Assembly: GCA_965227945.1 (NCBI GenBank) | Contig: CBDDGQ010000005.1 | Coordinates: 868,001-932,000, forward strand | Direction: 5' to 3' | DNA from: Azorhizobium sp965227945 | GTDB lineage: Bacteria > Pseudomonadota > Alphaproteobacteria > Rhizobiales > Xanthobacteraceae | DNA length: 64,000 nt | Part shown: in pieces, positions 8,908 to 17,776 of the stretch | Numbering within the stretch: position 1 is the first letter of the stretch | Layout of the letters: each line of letters begins with the position of its first letter | Position numbers and translations under genes: made by a program | Notes under the pieces: model-generated | Told to the model about the DNA's origin: nothing | The model's database searches: none | What the model saw: the letters and a program-made list of their open reading frames with translations, nothing else

Positions 8908-10080
8908 ATGCTCGCCAATACGCATACAGGTTTCGATTTCGACCTCGGCGAGACCGCCGACATGCTCCGCGATTCGGTGCGCGGGTTCTCCCAGGACCTG
9001 ATCGCCCCGCGGGCCGATGAGATCGACCGCTCGAACCAGTTTCCCCGTGACCTCTGGCCCAAGCTGGGCGAACTGGGCGTCCTGGGCCTGACGGTCGAGG
9101 AGGAATATGGCGGCTCGGGCCTGGGCTATCTGGAGCATGTGATCGCCATGGAGGAGATCAGCCGGGCCTCCGCTTCGGTCGGTCTGTCCTATGGGGCGCA
9201 TTCCAATTTGTGCGTGAACCAGATCCGCCGCAACGGCAGCGAGGCGCAGAAGCGCGCCTATCTGCCCAAGCTGATCTCCGGCGAGCATGTGGGGGCGCTG
9301 GCCATGTCCGAGCCCGGAGCCGGATCGGACGTGGTGTCCATGCGCACCCGCGCCGAAAAGAAGGGCGACCGCTACATCCTCAACGGCAGCAAGATGTGGA
9401 TCACCAACGGCCCCATCGCCGAGACCCTGGTGGTCTATGCCAAGACCGACCCGGACGCGGGCGCGCGCGGCATGACGGCGTTCCTCGTCGAGAAGGGCTT
9501 CAAGGGTTTCTCCACGGCGCAGAAGCTGGACAAGCTCGGCATGCGCGGATCCGACACCGGCGAACTGGTGTTCGAGGATTGCGAAGTGCCGGAAGAGAAT
9601 GTGCTGGGCGCCGTGGGACGCGGGGTCAACGTGCTGATGTCGGGCCTGGATTATGAGCGCGCGGTGCTGGCCGGCGGCCCCGTGGGCATCATGCAGGCCT
9701 GCATGGACGTGGTGCTGCCCTATCTGCATGAGCGCAAGCAGTTCGGGCAGCCCATCGGCACCTTCCAACTGATGCAGGGCAAGCTGGCGGACATGTATGT
9801 GGCGATGAATTCCGTGCGCGCGTACGTCTATGCGGTGGCCAAGGCCTGCGACCGCGGCGCGACCACCCGCGAGGATGCGGCGGGGGCGATCCTGCTGGCG
9901 GCGGAGAAGGCCACCTGGATGGCGCTGGAGGCGATCCAGACCTTGGGCGGCAACGGCTACATCAACGACTATCCCACCGGCCGGCTGCTGCGGGACGCCA
10001 AGCTCTATGAGATCGGCGCCGGCACCAGCGAAATCCGCCGCATGCTGATCGGCCGCGAATTGTTCGACAAGACGGCCTGA
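8908..10080 (+). CDS. Acyl-CoA dehydrogenase, isovaleryl-CoA dehydrogenase type
   Basis: This 390-residue flavoenzyme starts at ATG 8908, nine bases after GGGAG; the ATG at 8899 abuts that site and is less likely. The acyl-CoA dehydrogenase fold is complete: FAD/substrate segment LAMSEPGAGSD near 131-141, KMWITNG, and the C-terminal ETRR-like end replaced by GTSEIRRMLIGREL. Glu250 in GLDYERAVLAGG occupies the helix position that serves as catalytic base in isovaleryl-CoA dehydrogenases, rather than the Glu near residue 370 used by most other family members. That suggests oxidation of isovaleryl-CoA in leucine breakdown. The usual partner genes (methylcrotonyl-CoA carboxylase, HMG-CoA lyase) are not adjacent, so substrate is inferred. 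Confidence 0.88.
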   Translation: MLANTHTGFDFDLGETADMLRDSVRGFSQDLIAPRADEIDRSNQFPRDLWPKLGELGVLGLTVEEEYGGSGLGYLEHVIAMEEISRASASVGLSYGAHSNLCVNQIRRNGSEAQKRAYLPKLISGEHVGALAMSEPGAGSDVVSMRTRAEKKGDRYILNGSKMWITNGPIAETLVVYAKTDPDAGARGMTAFLVEKGFKGFSTAQKLDKLGMRGSDTGELVFEDCEVPEENVLGAVGRGVNVLMSGLDYERAVLAGGPVGIMQACMDVVLPYLHERKQFGQPIGTFQLMQGKLADMYVAMNSVRAYVYAVAKACDRGATTREDAAGAILLAAEKATWMALEAIQTLGGNGYINDYPTGRLLRDAKLYEIGAGTSEIRRMLIGRELFDKTA

Positions 10081-10151
10081 AAGACCTCCCGCCTTGCCGC
10101 ACCCTTCGACCCTGTCCCCAAATGGGGTATGGAGCAGGTCTGGGAGGCCGA

Positions 10152-10979
10152 ATGGATTCTTTCTTTACGGTGTCAAAGGTGGGGTGGCTGCTGGCCGCCC
10201 CGTCCAACCTGCTGGTGTTCGGCATCGTGGTCGGGCTGCTGCTGCGGGTCGCGGACGTGCGCCGGCCGGCCATGGCGGTGACTGCCTTGTCGGTGCTGGG
10301 GGTGCTGGTGTTCGGCTTCTCGCCGGCGGCCAATTATCTCGCCTCGCCGCTGGAGGAGCGCTTTCCCCCCTTCAAGGATGACGGTCGTCCGGTGGACGGC
10401 ATCATCCTGCTGGGCGGCGCCGAGGTGCCCGATGTGGCGCTGGCGCGCGGCGTGCCGGCGCTGAACGATGCCGCCGAACGCATGATCGCCTTTTCCGCCT
10501 TGGCTCGGCGCTATCCCAATGCGCGGCTGGTATTTTCCGGCGGCAGCGGGCTGTTGGAGCCGGGCGAGGCGGTGGAAGCGGATGCGGTGCAACTGACCTT
10601 GCGCGATCTGGGCATGGACCTGCAGCGGATCACCTTCGAGCGGCGCTCCCGCAATACGGCGGAAAATGCCGCCTTCACCCGCCAGGCCATGGATCCCGCG
10701 CCGGGATCGCGCTGGCTGCTGGTGACCTCCGCCTTCCACATGCCCCGTGCCATCGGCTGCTTCCGCGGCGCGGGATTCCCCGTTGAGGCCTATCCGGTGG
10801 ACTACCGCACCGTGTCGGTCCACGACCTCGATGGCGGGTTCACCCGGGTGGCCCAAGGCCTGGACCTGACCGACATCGCCACGAAGGAGTGGCTGGGGCT
10901 AGCAGCCTATTATCTGTCTGGGCGCATTCCCGCGCTTTTTCCGGCACCGGAGGCGGCCGGCGCTGTGGCGGCCCGCTGA
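10152..10979 (+). CDS. YdcF/SanA-type DUF218 membrane protein
   Basis: This 275-residue protein starts at ATG 10152 with GGGAGG five bases upstream. Two hydrophobic helices (about 10-32 and 40-62) anchor a DUF218 domain of the ElyC/SanA/YdcF family: IILLGGAE, RYPNARLVFSGGSG, the SRNTAENA block and LLVTSAFHMPRA. Members of this family are linked to envelope integrity and, for ElyC, to lipid-carrier metabolism for peptidoglycan, but the biochemical activity of this member is unknown. It is separated from the upstream acyl-CoA dehydrogenase by only 71 bases and may be co-transcribed. Confidence 0.85.
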   Translation: MDSFFTVSKVGWLLAAPSNLLVFGIVVGLLLRVADVRRPAMAVTALSVLGVLVFGFSPAANYLASPLEERFPPFKDDGRPVDGIILLGGAEVPDVALARGVPALNDAAERMIAFSALARRYPNARLVFSGGSGLLEPGEAVEADAVQLTLRDLGMDLQRITFERRSRNTAENAAFTRQAMDPAPGSRWLLVTSAFHMPRAIGCFRGAGFPVEAYPVDYRTVSVHDLDGGFTRVAQGLDLTDIATKEWLGLAAYYLSGRIPALFPAPEAAGAVAAR

Positions 10980-11000
10980 GGGTCGTTGCAACCGGTCGCG

Positions 11001-11291
11001 TCAGTCGTCCCGTGGCAGCCCGAGACGGTAGACGCCGCGAAAATCCGCCGGGTCCACGGGCTTGCCCTTGCGATAGATGATGAGCCGGCCTTCACCCGCG
11101 AGCCGGACCGCCACCCGGCGCACCAGCGGCAGCACGCGCTGCCAGCCGTCGCCCGTGGCCAGGGCCCGGGCGGCATCGGAGGGGTCGATGCTCTTGCCGT
11201 CCGCCCGCTGGCGGGCGAGATCGAGAATGGTCTGTTCCACATCGCTTTCGGCGGGGAGGGGCGCGTGGTCGGGATTGGGGGCGGTGATCAT
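11001..11291 (-). CDS. DUF3253 family protein
   Basis: This 96-residue cytoplasmic protein starts at ATG 11291 with AGGAGG six bases upstream, preferred to a longer reading frame from 11390. The stretch from DVEQTILDLARQRADGKS to the YRLGLPRDD end matches the DUF3253 pattern, a small winged-helix-like basic domain; the (L/I)IIYRKGKPVDPADFRGVYR part is typical. The function is not known to me. It converges on the YdcF-like gene with 21 bases between stops. Confidence 0.75.
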   Translation of the reverse strand: MITAPNPDHAPLPAESDVEQTILDLARQRADGKSIDPSDAARALATGDGWQRVLPLVRRVAVRLAGEGRLIIYRKGKPVDPADFRGVYRLGLPRDD

Positions 11292-11461
11292 GCGCCCTCC
11301 TGACACCGCCGCCGCGCCGATGCAAGCCTGGCGCATGGCTGCCATGAAAGCCTTGGACTGCGGCGAAGAGCCCATTGCTCTTTCGGTCACACTTTCTTAA
11401 CTGAGATGACAAGACGCCGCAGAATGGGCGTTATCGTCTAAACAGGGTTCATCATCTCATC

Positions 11462-11587
11462 ATGAGTGTCGCAACCGAGCGGTCCTGCTGGTGTTTCGCG
11501 CGGCTCGCCTTGACGGCCTTCGGCCTCGGCATTGCCATCGTCTATGTTTTCGGTGGGTTCGATCCGAATTTTGTCGCGCTGCATTGA
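11462..11587 (+). CDS. Possible 41-aa membrane microprotein
   Basis: A short frame from ATG 11462 to TGA 11587 encodes a basic N-terminus with two Cys (CWC), one hydrophobic helix of about 20 residues (LALTAFGLGIAIVYVFGG) and a short polar tail. It ends 46 bases before the GST gene. No strong ribosome binding site is visible, and the family is unknown to me; the single well-formed membrane helix is the main support. Confidence 0.35.
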   Translation: MSVATERSCWCFARLALTAFGLGIAIVYVFGGFDPNFVALH

Positions 11588-11633
11588 GCGCTGAGTCCAT
11601 GCTGCCCCGCCGGCGGATCGCACGGAGGCGCAG

Positions 11634-12311
11634 ATGGCATTGACGCTCTACATCGGCAACAAGACCTATTCCTCCTGGTCGCTGCGTCCCTGGCTGGCGC
11701 TGGCGGCGGCTGGCATTGCCTTCGAAGAAGTGGTCTTGCCGCTGGGCAGCGACCTCTTCCGCGCCACGTTGGCGCCGTTCGGGGCTTCGGGCCGGGTGCC
11801 GCTGCTGGTGGACGGCGATATGGTGGTCTGGGAATCGCTGGCCATCATCGAGACCATCGCGGACCGGTATCCCGATCGCGGGGTCTGGCCGGCCGATCCC
11901 TCGGCGCGCGCCTTGGCGCGCGCGATCTCTGCCGAGATGCACGCCGGCTTCTCCGCCGTGCGCGGCGCATTGCCGATGAATCTGGCTCGCCCGCCGGAAG
12001 CCCGCGCCGTGAGCGAGAAGGCTCAGGCGGACGTCGATCGTATCCAAAGCATCTGGACCGACGCCCGGACCCGGTTCGGCGCGGCGGGGCCGTTCCTGTT
12101 CGGGGGCTTCACCGCCGCCGACGCCATGTTCGCCCCGGTGGCCACCCGATTTCGCACCTATGCGGTGCCGCTGGATCCGGTGAGTTCCGCTTATGTGGAG
12201 GCCATCCACACCCAGCCGGATTTCGTGCGCTGGCGCGCCGCGGCCTTGACGGAGACCTGGGTGGTGGCCGAAGACGAAGTGGACTGGCCGGTGGTCAAGC
12301 GGGCGCCGTGA
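11634..12311 (+). CDS. Glutathione S-transferase family protein
   Basis: This 225-residue cytosolic protein has an N-terminal thioredoxin-like GST domain (LTLYIGNKTYSSWSLRPW, then GRVPLLVDGDMVVWESLAI with the cis-Pro and the E-S pair that binds the glutathione gamma-glutamyl group) and an all-helical C-terminal domain from about residue 90. The SSWS segment near residue 13 supplies a likely catalytic Ser. It starts at ATG 11634 behind GGAGG. The substrate is not predictable. It may form a unit with the DUF1489 gene 102 bases downstream. Confidence 0.88.
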   Translation: MALTLYIGNKTYSSWSLRPWLALAAAGIAFEEVVLPLGSDLFRATLAPFGASGRVPLLVDGDMVVWESLAIIETIADRYPDRGVWPADPSARALARAISAEMHAGFSAVRGALPMNLARPPEARAVSEKAQADVDRIQSIWTDARTRFGAAGPFLFGGFTAADAMFAPVATRFRTYAVPLDPVSSAYVEAIHTQPDFVRWRAAALTETWVVAEDEVDWPVVKRAP

Positions 12312-12413
12312 CCGAGGGGTCGCAGGCCGGCTCATCTGCTCCTTCCCTATCTCAAGGCGCCCCGGCGCGATCCGCTGGCCAGGCCGGCGGACGGGCGGGG
12401 TTCGGGATTCTCC

Positions 12414-12848
12414 ATGCCGCTGCATCTGCTGAAATTGTGCGTCGGGGCGACCTCCGTGGCCGATCTGGAAGACTGGATCGGCGAACGTCTGGCCCGGCGC
12501 CGGGCGGCGGGGGAGCCGGTGGAACCTATTCATACGACGCGGATGGTGCCCACCCGGGTGGACGAACTGGTCGACGGCGGGTCGCTTTATTGGGTCATTA
12601 AGGGCGAGGTGGCCTGCCGCCAGGCGCTGCGGGAGGTGCGCCCGTTCACCGATGCCGACGGCATTCGCCGCTGCCATCTGGTCCTGGATCCCACCGTGGT
12701 GAAGGTGGCGCCGCGACCTGCGCGGCCGTTCCAGGGCTGGCGCTACCTGAAGGCCGCCGACGCGCCCGCCGATCTGGGCGGCCGCGCAACGGGCGATCCG
12801 CTGCCCGAGCATCTGGAGCGGGAATTGCGGGCATTGGGGCTGCTGTAG
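12414..12848 (+). CDS. DUF1489 family protein
   Basis: This 144-residue protein begins MPLHLLKLCVGATSVADLE and contains the HTTRMVPTR, GSLYWVIKG and FQGWRYL blocks characteristic of DUF1489, an alphaproteobacterial cytoplasmic family of unknown function. Its length is typical. No enzyme motif is evident. The ribosome binding site (GGGATTCTCC) is weak, but the conserved N-terminus fixes the start. Confidence 0.85.
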   Translation: MPLHLLKLCVGATSVADLEDWIGERLARRRAAGEPVEPIHTTRMVPTRVDELVDGGSLYWVIKGEVACRQALREVRPFTDADGIRRCHLVLDPTVVKVAPRPARPFQGWRYLKAADAPADLGGRATGDPLPEHLERELRALGLL

Positions 12849-12920
12849 CCTCAGCGCCGGGGGCAACCCTGCGGGGCCGGACCGGTGCCGCCTGCGTCCA
12901 CCTGCGGCCGGTCAAGGGAG

Positions 12921-12953
12921 AGGCAGGGCCCACGCCGCGCGCGCGCCCTGCCT
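12921..12953. terminator. Bidirectional terminator between DUF1489 and chemoreceptor gene
   Basis: AGGCAGGGC and GCCCTGCCT form a perfect 9-bp stem with a long GC-rich loop, followed by TTT on the plus strand. It lies between two convergent genes and could serve both. Confidence 0.6.
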
Positions 12954-12990
12954 TTGGTCTCGGGGATAGCGGGTGTCGGGAGACGCGCCG

Positions 12991-14691
12991 TCAGCCCGCC
13001 CGCAGGTTCTGAACCACGCGTTCGACTTCCGCTTTCATCTGCTGCGCCTGCCCGGTGAGGGTGCCCGACAAGGTCATCAGCTGCGCGGAGGCGGCCCCGG
13101 TCATCACCGCCGCGCGTCCAACGCCCGAGATGTTCTCATTGACCGATTCCGTGCCGCGGGCGGCCTGCTGGGTATTGGTGGAGATCTCCTGCGTGGCCGC
13201 GCCCTGTTCCTCGATGGCGGCTGCGATGGCCGACGATGTCGTGCGGATCTGCGAGATCGTGCCGACGATGCGCTCGATGGAGGCCACGGACCGATTGGTG
13301 GCGTGCTGGATCTCCGAGACCTTGCCGGCGATCTCATCGGTGGCCTTGGCGGTCTGCGCCGCCAATTGCTTCACTTCCTGGGCGACGACCGCGAAGCCCT
13401 TGCCCATTTCGCCGGCGCGGGCCGCTTCAATGGTGGCGTTCAGGGCCAGCAGATTGGTCTGATTGGCGATGTTGGTGATGAGGCTGACCACTTCGCCTAT
13501 CTTGGTGGCCGACTGCGACAGCTCGATGATTTCCGCCTGCGTGCGGGCGGTTTCTTCCGCCGCGCCGGAGGCGATGGTGGCGGCGTGGGAGACCTGCGAC
13601 CCGATCTCCCGGATGGAGGCGGTCATCTCTTCGGTGGAGGCGGCCACCGTCTGCACATTGTGGGTAGCCTCTTCCGCCGCGCTGCCGACGGCTTCCGCCT
13701 GGCGGGAGGTCTCCTCCGCGGTGGAGGCCAGGTTGCGGGCGGCTTCCGAGACCTCGGTGGAGGATTGCGCGAAGGCGGTGGCCAGAACGCCCATGCTGGC
13801 TTCAAACGTGCGGGCGATGTCGAGGCGCGCGTCGCGCACCTTTTCCACCATGCGCTGCTCTTGCACAGCGGCTTCGGCACGCAGGAGCTGAGCGTCCACC
13901 AGGCCCTGGCGGAACACCTCCACGCCCTTGGCAATGGTGCCGACCTCGTCCCTGCGCTCGGTCCCGGGCACCGACGTGTCAAGCTTGCCGCTCGACAGGG
14001 CCTCCATGACGCGGATGAGGGCTTCCAGCGGCTTGATGATGCCGTAGCGCGACACCAGGAGCGCCAGCATCAGGCAGAACAGAAGCGCCCCGCCCATCAG
14101 CCAGTTGAGGGTCATGATGGTGGAGCTTGTCTGCGCGGTCAGATCGGTGATGGTGGTCTTTGATTTTGCCACCGCGCCGTCGATGAACTGGCTGATTTCG
14201 GTGCCGACCGTGGCCATCACGGGATCGCAGGTGGCCACCATCATCTGGCCGGCCTTGACGATGTCCTCCGGGGTGGTCGAGTCGCGCGCCAATTTGATCA
14301 CCGGGGCACACGGGCCGCTGAGGGCGCCCTGCACGCGCGCCGATAACGAGTCGATCATCGGTGCCATGTGCGGCGCCAGCAGCTTGGCATCGGCCGTGCG
14401 CTTGCCCAGGGTCTCAAGGGTCGATGCCAGCTTCGCGTCAGCGGCTTTGATTTCGGCGTCATCGGTGGCGACCACCAATTGATAAATGGACCGCTGCACA
14501 CTGACCACCTGGCGGTTCACCCGTGCCATTTGCAGCACGGCCGCGTCGTCGCTGCCGATCACCGCGACATAAGCGGCGCTCAGCTCGTTCATCTGTCGAC
14601 CGGAGAAGACAATCCCAAAGGCGGCGCAGGCGCCAAGCAATAGGAGGAGGGCGCCGATCTTGAACATGATCGGCCAATTCTTAAGGGACAT
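12991..14691 (-). CDS. Methyl-accepting chemotaxis protein, copy 1
   Basis: This 566-residue chemoreceptor has a membrane helix at about 10-31, a ~160-residue periplasmic helical-bundle sensor, a second helix at about 193-214, HAMP (215-268) and a methyl-accepting signalling domain with the hairpin tip block around EVVSLITNIANQTNLLALN. It would pass ligand information to CheA/CheW. Cys128 and Cys155 in the sensor are spaced exactly as in the neighbouring paralogue. There is no C-terminal CheR-binding pentapeptide; it ends VVQNLRAG. Start ATG 14691 (MSLKNWPIMFKIG) is preferred to the upstream ATG 14715 because it aligns with copy 2 and has AAGG upstream. No other che genes are in the window. 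Confidence 0.93.
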   Translation of the reverse strand: MSLKNWPIMFKIGALLLLLGACAAFGIVFSGRQMNELSAAYVAVIGSDDAAVLQMARVNRQVVSVQRSIYQLVVATDDAEIKAADAKLASTLETLGKRTADAKLLAPHMAPMIDSLSARVQGALSGPCAPVIKLARDSTTPEDIVKAGQMMVATCDPVMATVGTEISQFIDGAVAKSKTTITDLTAQTSSTIMTLNWLMGGALLFCLMLALLVSRYGIIKPLEALIRVMEALSSGKLDTSVPGTERRDEVGTIAKGVEVFRQGLVDAQLLRAEAAVQEQRMVEKVRDARLDIARTFEASMGVLATAFAQSSTEVSEAARNLASTAEETSRQAEAVGSAAEEATHNVQTVAASTEEMTASIREIGSQVSHAATIASGAAEETARTQAEIIELSQSATKIGEVVSLITNIANQTNLLALNATIEAARAGEMGKGFAVVAQEVKQLAAQTAKATDEIAGKVSEIQHATNRSVASIERIVGTISQIRTTSSAIAAAIEEQGAATQEISTNTQQAARGTESVNENISGVGRAAVMTGAASAQLMTLSGTLTGQAQQMKAEVERVVQNLRAG

Positions 14692-14760
14692 GACATCTAC
14701 CTTTTCGTGGGTCATGCCTCCGCTGCGCGATGCAACGCTCGGCCTTGGACCTGCCCGACG

Positions 14761-14809
14761 CGAAAAGGTTAAGTACGCCCTCAAACCGCCTGCCCGAGCG
14801 ACCTTTTCG
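14761..14809 (-). promoter_or_regulatory. Upstream element shared by both chemoreceptor genes (copy 1)
   Basis: CGAAAAGGTTAA (14761-14772, about 70 bases before the ATG) and ACCTTTTCG (14801-14809) recur in the same order and near-same spacing before copy 2; GGCTTGCG follows in both. This may be a promoter or operator region, or simply sequence retained from the duplication. Confidence 0.4.
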
Positions 14810-14967
14810 TACCAGGCTTGCGTCAGGCTCCCTAAAACGCAGGGTTCTGGGTGTATTGCCGCCACACTGCACGTCAATCTGGACCGATCCGCACGAGAGC
14901 TTTGGCCGAAAAGGGGTTTCAGGCGGGAGCGGCGCGATGCGGACGGCCGGGACGGGCTGAACGCGAG

Positions 14968-14996
14968 AAGGGCCCCGCGCATGGCGCGGAGCCCTT
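14968..14996 (-). terminator. Terminator after chemoreceptor copy 2
   Basis: AAGGGC-CCGCGC pairs with GCGCGG-GCCCTT around an ATG loop with one C/A mismatch, 24 bases beyond the stop of copy 2. The T-tract is poor (CTTCTC on the minus strand). Confidence 0.55.
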
Positions 14997-15020
14997 CATC
15001 TGCTGCTGGCCGGGGGGGAC

Positions 15021-16721
15021 TCAGCCAGCGCGCAGATTCTGTACCACCCGTTCCACCTCCAGCTTCAGCTGCTCCGCCTGGGCGGTCAGCGAGCCGGACA
15101 GGGACATCAGCTGGGAGGAGGCGGCACCGGTCATGCCGGCGGCGCGGCTCACCCCATTGATGTTGTCGTTCACCGTCTCGGTGCCGCGGGCAGCCTGCTG
15201 GGTGTTGGAGGCGATCTCCTGGGTGGCGGCGCCCTGCTGCTCGATGGCCGCGGCAATGGCGGAGGAGGCGCTGCGGATTTGGCCGATGGTGCCGACGATC
15301 CGGTCGATGGATTCCACCGAACGGTTGGTGGCCTGCTGGATCTCGCCCACCTTGCCGGCGATCTCGTCGGTGGCCTTGGCGGTCTGGGCCGCCAATTGCT
15401 TCACTTCCTGGGCGACCACCGCGAAGCCCTTGCCCATCTCGCCGGCGCGGGCCGCCTCGATGGTGGCGTTGAGGGCCAGCAGATTGGTCTGGCTGGCGAT
15501 GTTGGTGATGAGGTCCACCACTTCACCGATCTTGGCGGCCGACTGGGACAATTCGATGATCTCCGACTGAGTACGCGAGGTTTCATCCGCGGCGGACGCA
15601 GCGATCTTCGCCGCATGGGACACCTGGGAGCCGATCTCGCGGATGGAGGCGGTCATCTCCTCGGTGGAGGCGGCCACCGTCTGCACGTTGTGGCTGGCCT
15701 CTTCAGCCGCGCCGCCCACGGCTTCCGCCTGCCGGGAGGTTTCCTCGGCGGTGGAAGCGAGGTTCCGGGCCGCTTCCGACACTTCATTGGACGACTGGGC
15801 GAAGGCGGCGGCGAGGGCCCCCATGCTGGCTTCGAAGGTGCGGGCGATCTCGAGGCGTTCGTTGCGGACGCCTTCGGCGGCGCGCTGTTCCTGGAGGGCC
15901 GCGTCCTGGCGCAGGCGATCGGCTTCCACCATGCCTTTGCGGAAGACTTCCACGCTCTTGGCGATGGCGCCCACTTCGTCCTTGCGGTCGGTGCTGGGCA
16001 CGGTGACGGTGAGCTTGCCGCCGGCCAGTTCCTGCATGATGGCGATGATGGCTTCCACCGGCTTCACGATGCCGTAGCGGGCCATCAGGAAGGAGAGGAT
16101 CAGCACCACCACAATGGCGCCGCCCATGATGCCATAGAGCGTGCTGACGGTGGTGCTGGTCACCGCCTTGAGGGTGTCGATTTTCTGATCCACATCAGTA
16201 ATTGCGGAATCGATGATCTTGGTGATGTCGCTGGCAATGGCGCGCAGGGCTGGATCGCAGACGCTGAGCATCAGGACGGCGGCCTTTTCATTTTCAGCCT
16301 GAGTGGTCCCCGTGAGCGCTAGGCGCAGGGTTTCGCCACACGTGTCCTTGAGAACCACGTTCATCCGGCTCACCAGTTCATTCACTTTGGGCGCCAGGTC
16401 CGGCGCCGCAGCTTTCGCCTGATTGGCCCGGGTCATGAACGAGTCCATGCCGGTCTTGATCTCGGCCTCGGCGGCCTTGTTGCCCTCTTCCGTTGTCGAG
16501 GTCACGGCCTGGAAGACCGAACGGGCCACCCAGACCACCTGGCGATTCATGCGTGCGAAGGCGACACTCGCCCGGGCTTCGCCCTGCAGCAGCGCGGAAT
16601 ACTTGTCGCCAATGGATTGCATTTGAGCGCCGGCGAGGATCGTGCCTGACACAGCACAGACACCGAGCAGCACCACCAGTGCTGCAATCTTGAACATGAC
16701 GGGCCAATTCTTCAGCGACAT
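15021..16721 (-). CDS. Methyl-accepting chemotaxis protein, copy 2
   Basis: A 566-residue paralogue of the adjacent receptor with the same length and domain plan: helix at about 10-31, periplasmic helical sensor, helix near 193-214, HAMP, methyl-accepting domain (EVVDLITNIASQTNLLALN tip). The signalling half is almost identical to copy 1 while the sensor has diverged, apart from Cys128 and Cys155, which are conserved. This is the pattern of a tandem duplication followed by ligand diversification. Start ATG 16721 (MSLKNWPVMFKIA) has AAGGA upstream. The ligand is unknown. Confidence 0.93.
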   Translation of the reverse strand: MSLKNWPVMFKIAALVVLLGVCAVSGTILAGAQMQSIGDKYSALLQGEARASVAFARMNRQVVWVARSVFQAVTSTTEEGNKAAEAEIKTGMDSFMTRANQAKAAAPDLAPKVNELVSRMNVVLKDTCGETLRLALTGTTQAENEKAAVLMLSVCDPALRAIASDITKIIDSAITDVDQKIDTLKAVTSTTVSTLYGIMGGAIVVVLILSFLMARYGIVKPVEAIIAIMQELAGGKLTVTVPSTDRKDEVGAIAKSVEVFRKGMVEADRLRQDAALQEQRAAEGVRNERLEIARTFEASMGALAAAFAQSSNEVSEAARNLASTAEETSRQAEAVGGAAEEASHNVQTVAASTEEMTASIREIGSQVSHAAKIAASAADETSRTQSEIIELSQSAAKIGEVVDLITNIASQTNLLALNATIEAARAGEMGKGFAVVAQEVKQLAAQTAKATDEIAGKVGEIQQATNRSVESIDRIVGTIGQIRSASSAIAAAIEQQGAATQEIASNTQQAARGTETVNDNINGVSRAAGMTGAASSQLMSLSGSLTAQAEQLKLEVERVVQNLRAG

Positions 16722-16791
16722 CAGATCATCCTTTTCACACCATGGACGCCCGCCGCGGCGGCGCGACGGGATCGCCAAAAGTGCATGGCGT

Positions 16792-16843
16792 CGAAAAGGA
16801 TTAACCGTCCCCCCTTAGCGCCGTGCTCCGAGGGACCTTTGTC
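16792..16843 (-). promoter_or_regulatory. Upstream element shared by both chemoreceptor genes (copy 2)
   Basis: CGAAAAGGATTAA at 16792-16804 (71 bases before the ATG) and ACCTTTGTCG near 16835 match the arrangement before copy 1. See the copy 1 entry for alternatives. Confidence 0.4.
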
Positions 16844-16907
16844 GCGATGGCTTGCGCGTGGCTGACGTCCGTGTGCGTGGTGCGTTGCACAACCAGCCGG
16901 ATACATG

Positions 16908-17753
16908 TCATTCTGGAGCGGATGCAATCGGATTTCCGCTGCTGGCCCATTCCGCCCAGGAGCCGTCATAGAGCGCCAGGGGGGCCTTGCCGACGCTCTC
17001 CAGCGCCACCCACAAGATGGCGGCGGACACACCGGACCCGCAGGTGGTGATGACGGGCCGGTCCAGGTCCAGCCCCGCGCCAATCAAGGCAGAGCGGACA
17101 TCCTCCGGCGGTAGCAGGTGCCCATCCTTCACGATCTCGCCGAACGGCAGGTTCAGGCTGCCAGGGATGTGGCCGGAGGAAATGCCGGGGCGGGGCTCGG
17201 GCGCCGTGCCCGCAAACCGGTTCGCCGGACGGGCATCCAGGATCTGGATAGAGGTTCCGGAACGCGCATTATCCACCTTGCTGATGTCCGCCACAATGGA
17301 ACGGTCCAGTCGGGCGGAGAACACCGCCGGGGCGCGCGTGGCCGGCCCGTCCGCGGTGGGGCGGCCTTCCGCCAGCCATTGCGGCAGCCCGCCATCCAGA
17401 ATCAGCACCTCGCGCACGCCGAAGGCCTTGAACGTCCACCACACCCGCGGCGCGGAAAACAGGCCGGCGGCGTCATAGACCACGATGCGCAGGCCATCGC
17501 CGATGCCCAGCGCCCCTACGGCGGCGGCGAAGGCGGCGGGTTCCGGCAGCATGTGGGGCAGGGACGTGGCCGGATCGGAAATGGCGTCGATATCGAAGAA
17601 CACCGCGCCGGGAATATGCCGCTCCAGAAACTCCGCTTTGCCGCTGCGCCCGCTGGTGGGCAGGTGCCAGGAGCCGTCCACGATCACCAGGTCCGGGGCA
17701 TCGAGATTGGCGGCAAGCCATGCGGTGGAGACGAAGGGGCTGGACGCGGGCAT
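16908..17753 (-). CDS. sseA: 3-mercaptopyruvate sulfurtransferase
   Basis: This 281-residue enzyme has two rhodanese domains (about 6-125 and 155-275). Only the second is catalytic: Cys238 in TTCGSGVSAAI matches the CGxGV(T/S) active loop typical of mercaptopyruvate sulfurtransferases rather than the CRxGxR loop of thiosulfate sulfurtransferases. It moves sulfur from 3-mercaptopyruvate to thiol acceptors or cyanide in the cytoplasm. The gene follows cysK by 23 bases on the same strand, so the two form a cysteine synthesis/sulfur transfer operon. Confidence 0.92.
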   Translation of the reverse strand: MPASSPFVSTAWLAANLDAPDLVIVDGSWHLPTSGRSGKAEFLERHIPGAVFFDIDAISDPATSLPHMLPEPAAFAAAVGALGIGDGLRIVVYDAAGLFSAPRVWWTFKAFGVREVLILDGGLPQWLAEGRPTADGPATRAPAVFSARLDRSIVADISKVDNARSGTSIQILDARPANRFAGTAPEPRPGISSGHIPGSLNLPFGEIVKDGHLLPPEDVRSALIGAGLDLDRPVITTCGSGVSAAILWVALESVGKAPLALYDGSWAEWASSGNPIASAPE

Positions 17754-17776
17754 GGCTTGGCCTTCTGTGAGAGCGG

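Noticed and set aside
11460..12866. Long minus-strand frame opposite GST and DUF1489
   Set aside because: Both plus-strand genes have conserved family sequence and sensible starts; the antisense product is Arg/Gln/His-rich shadow translation.
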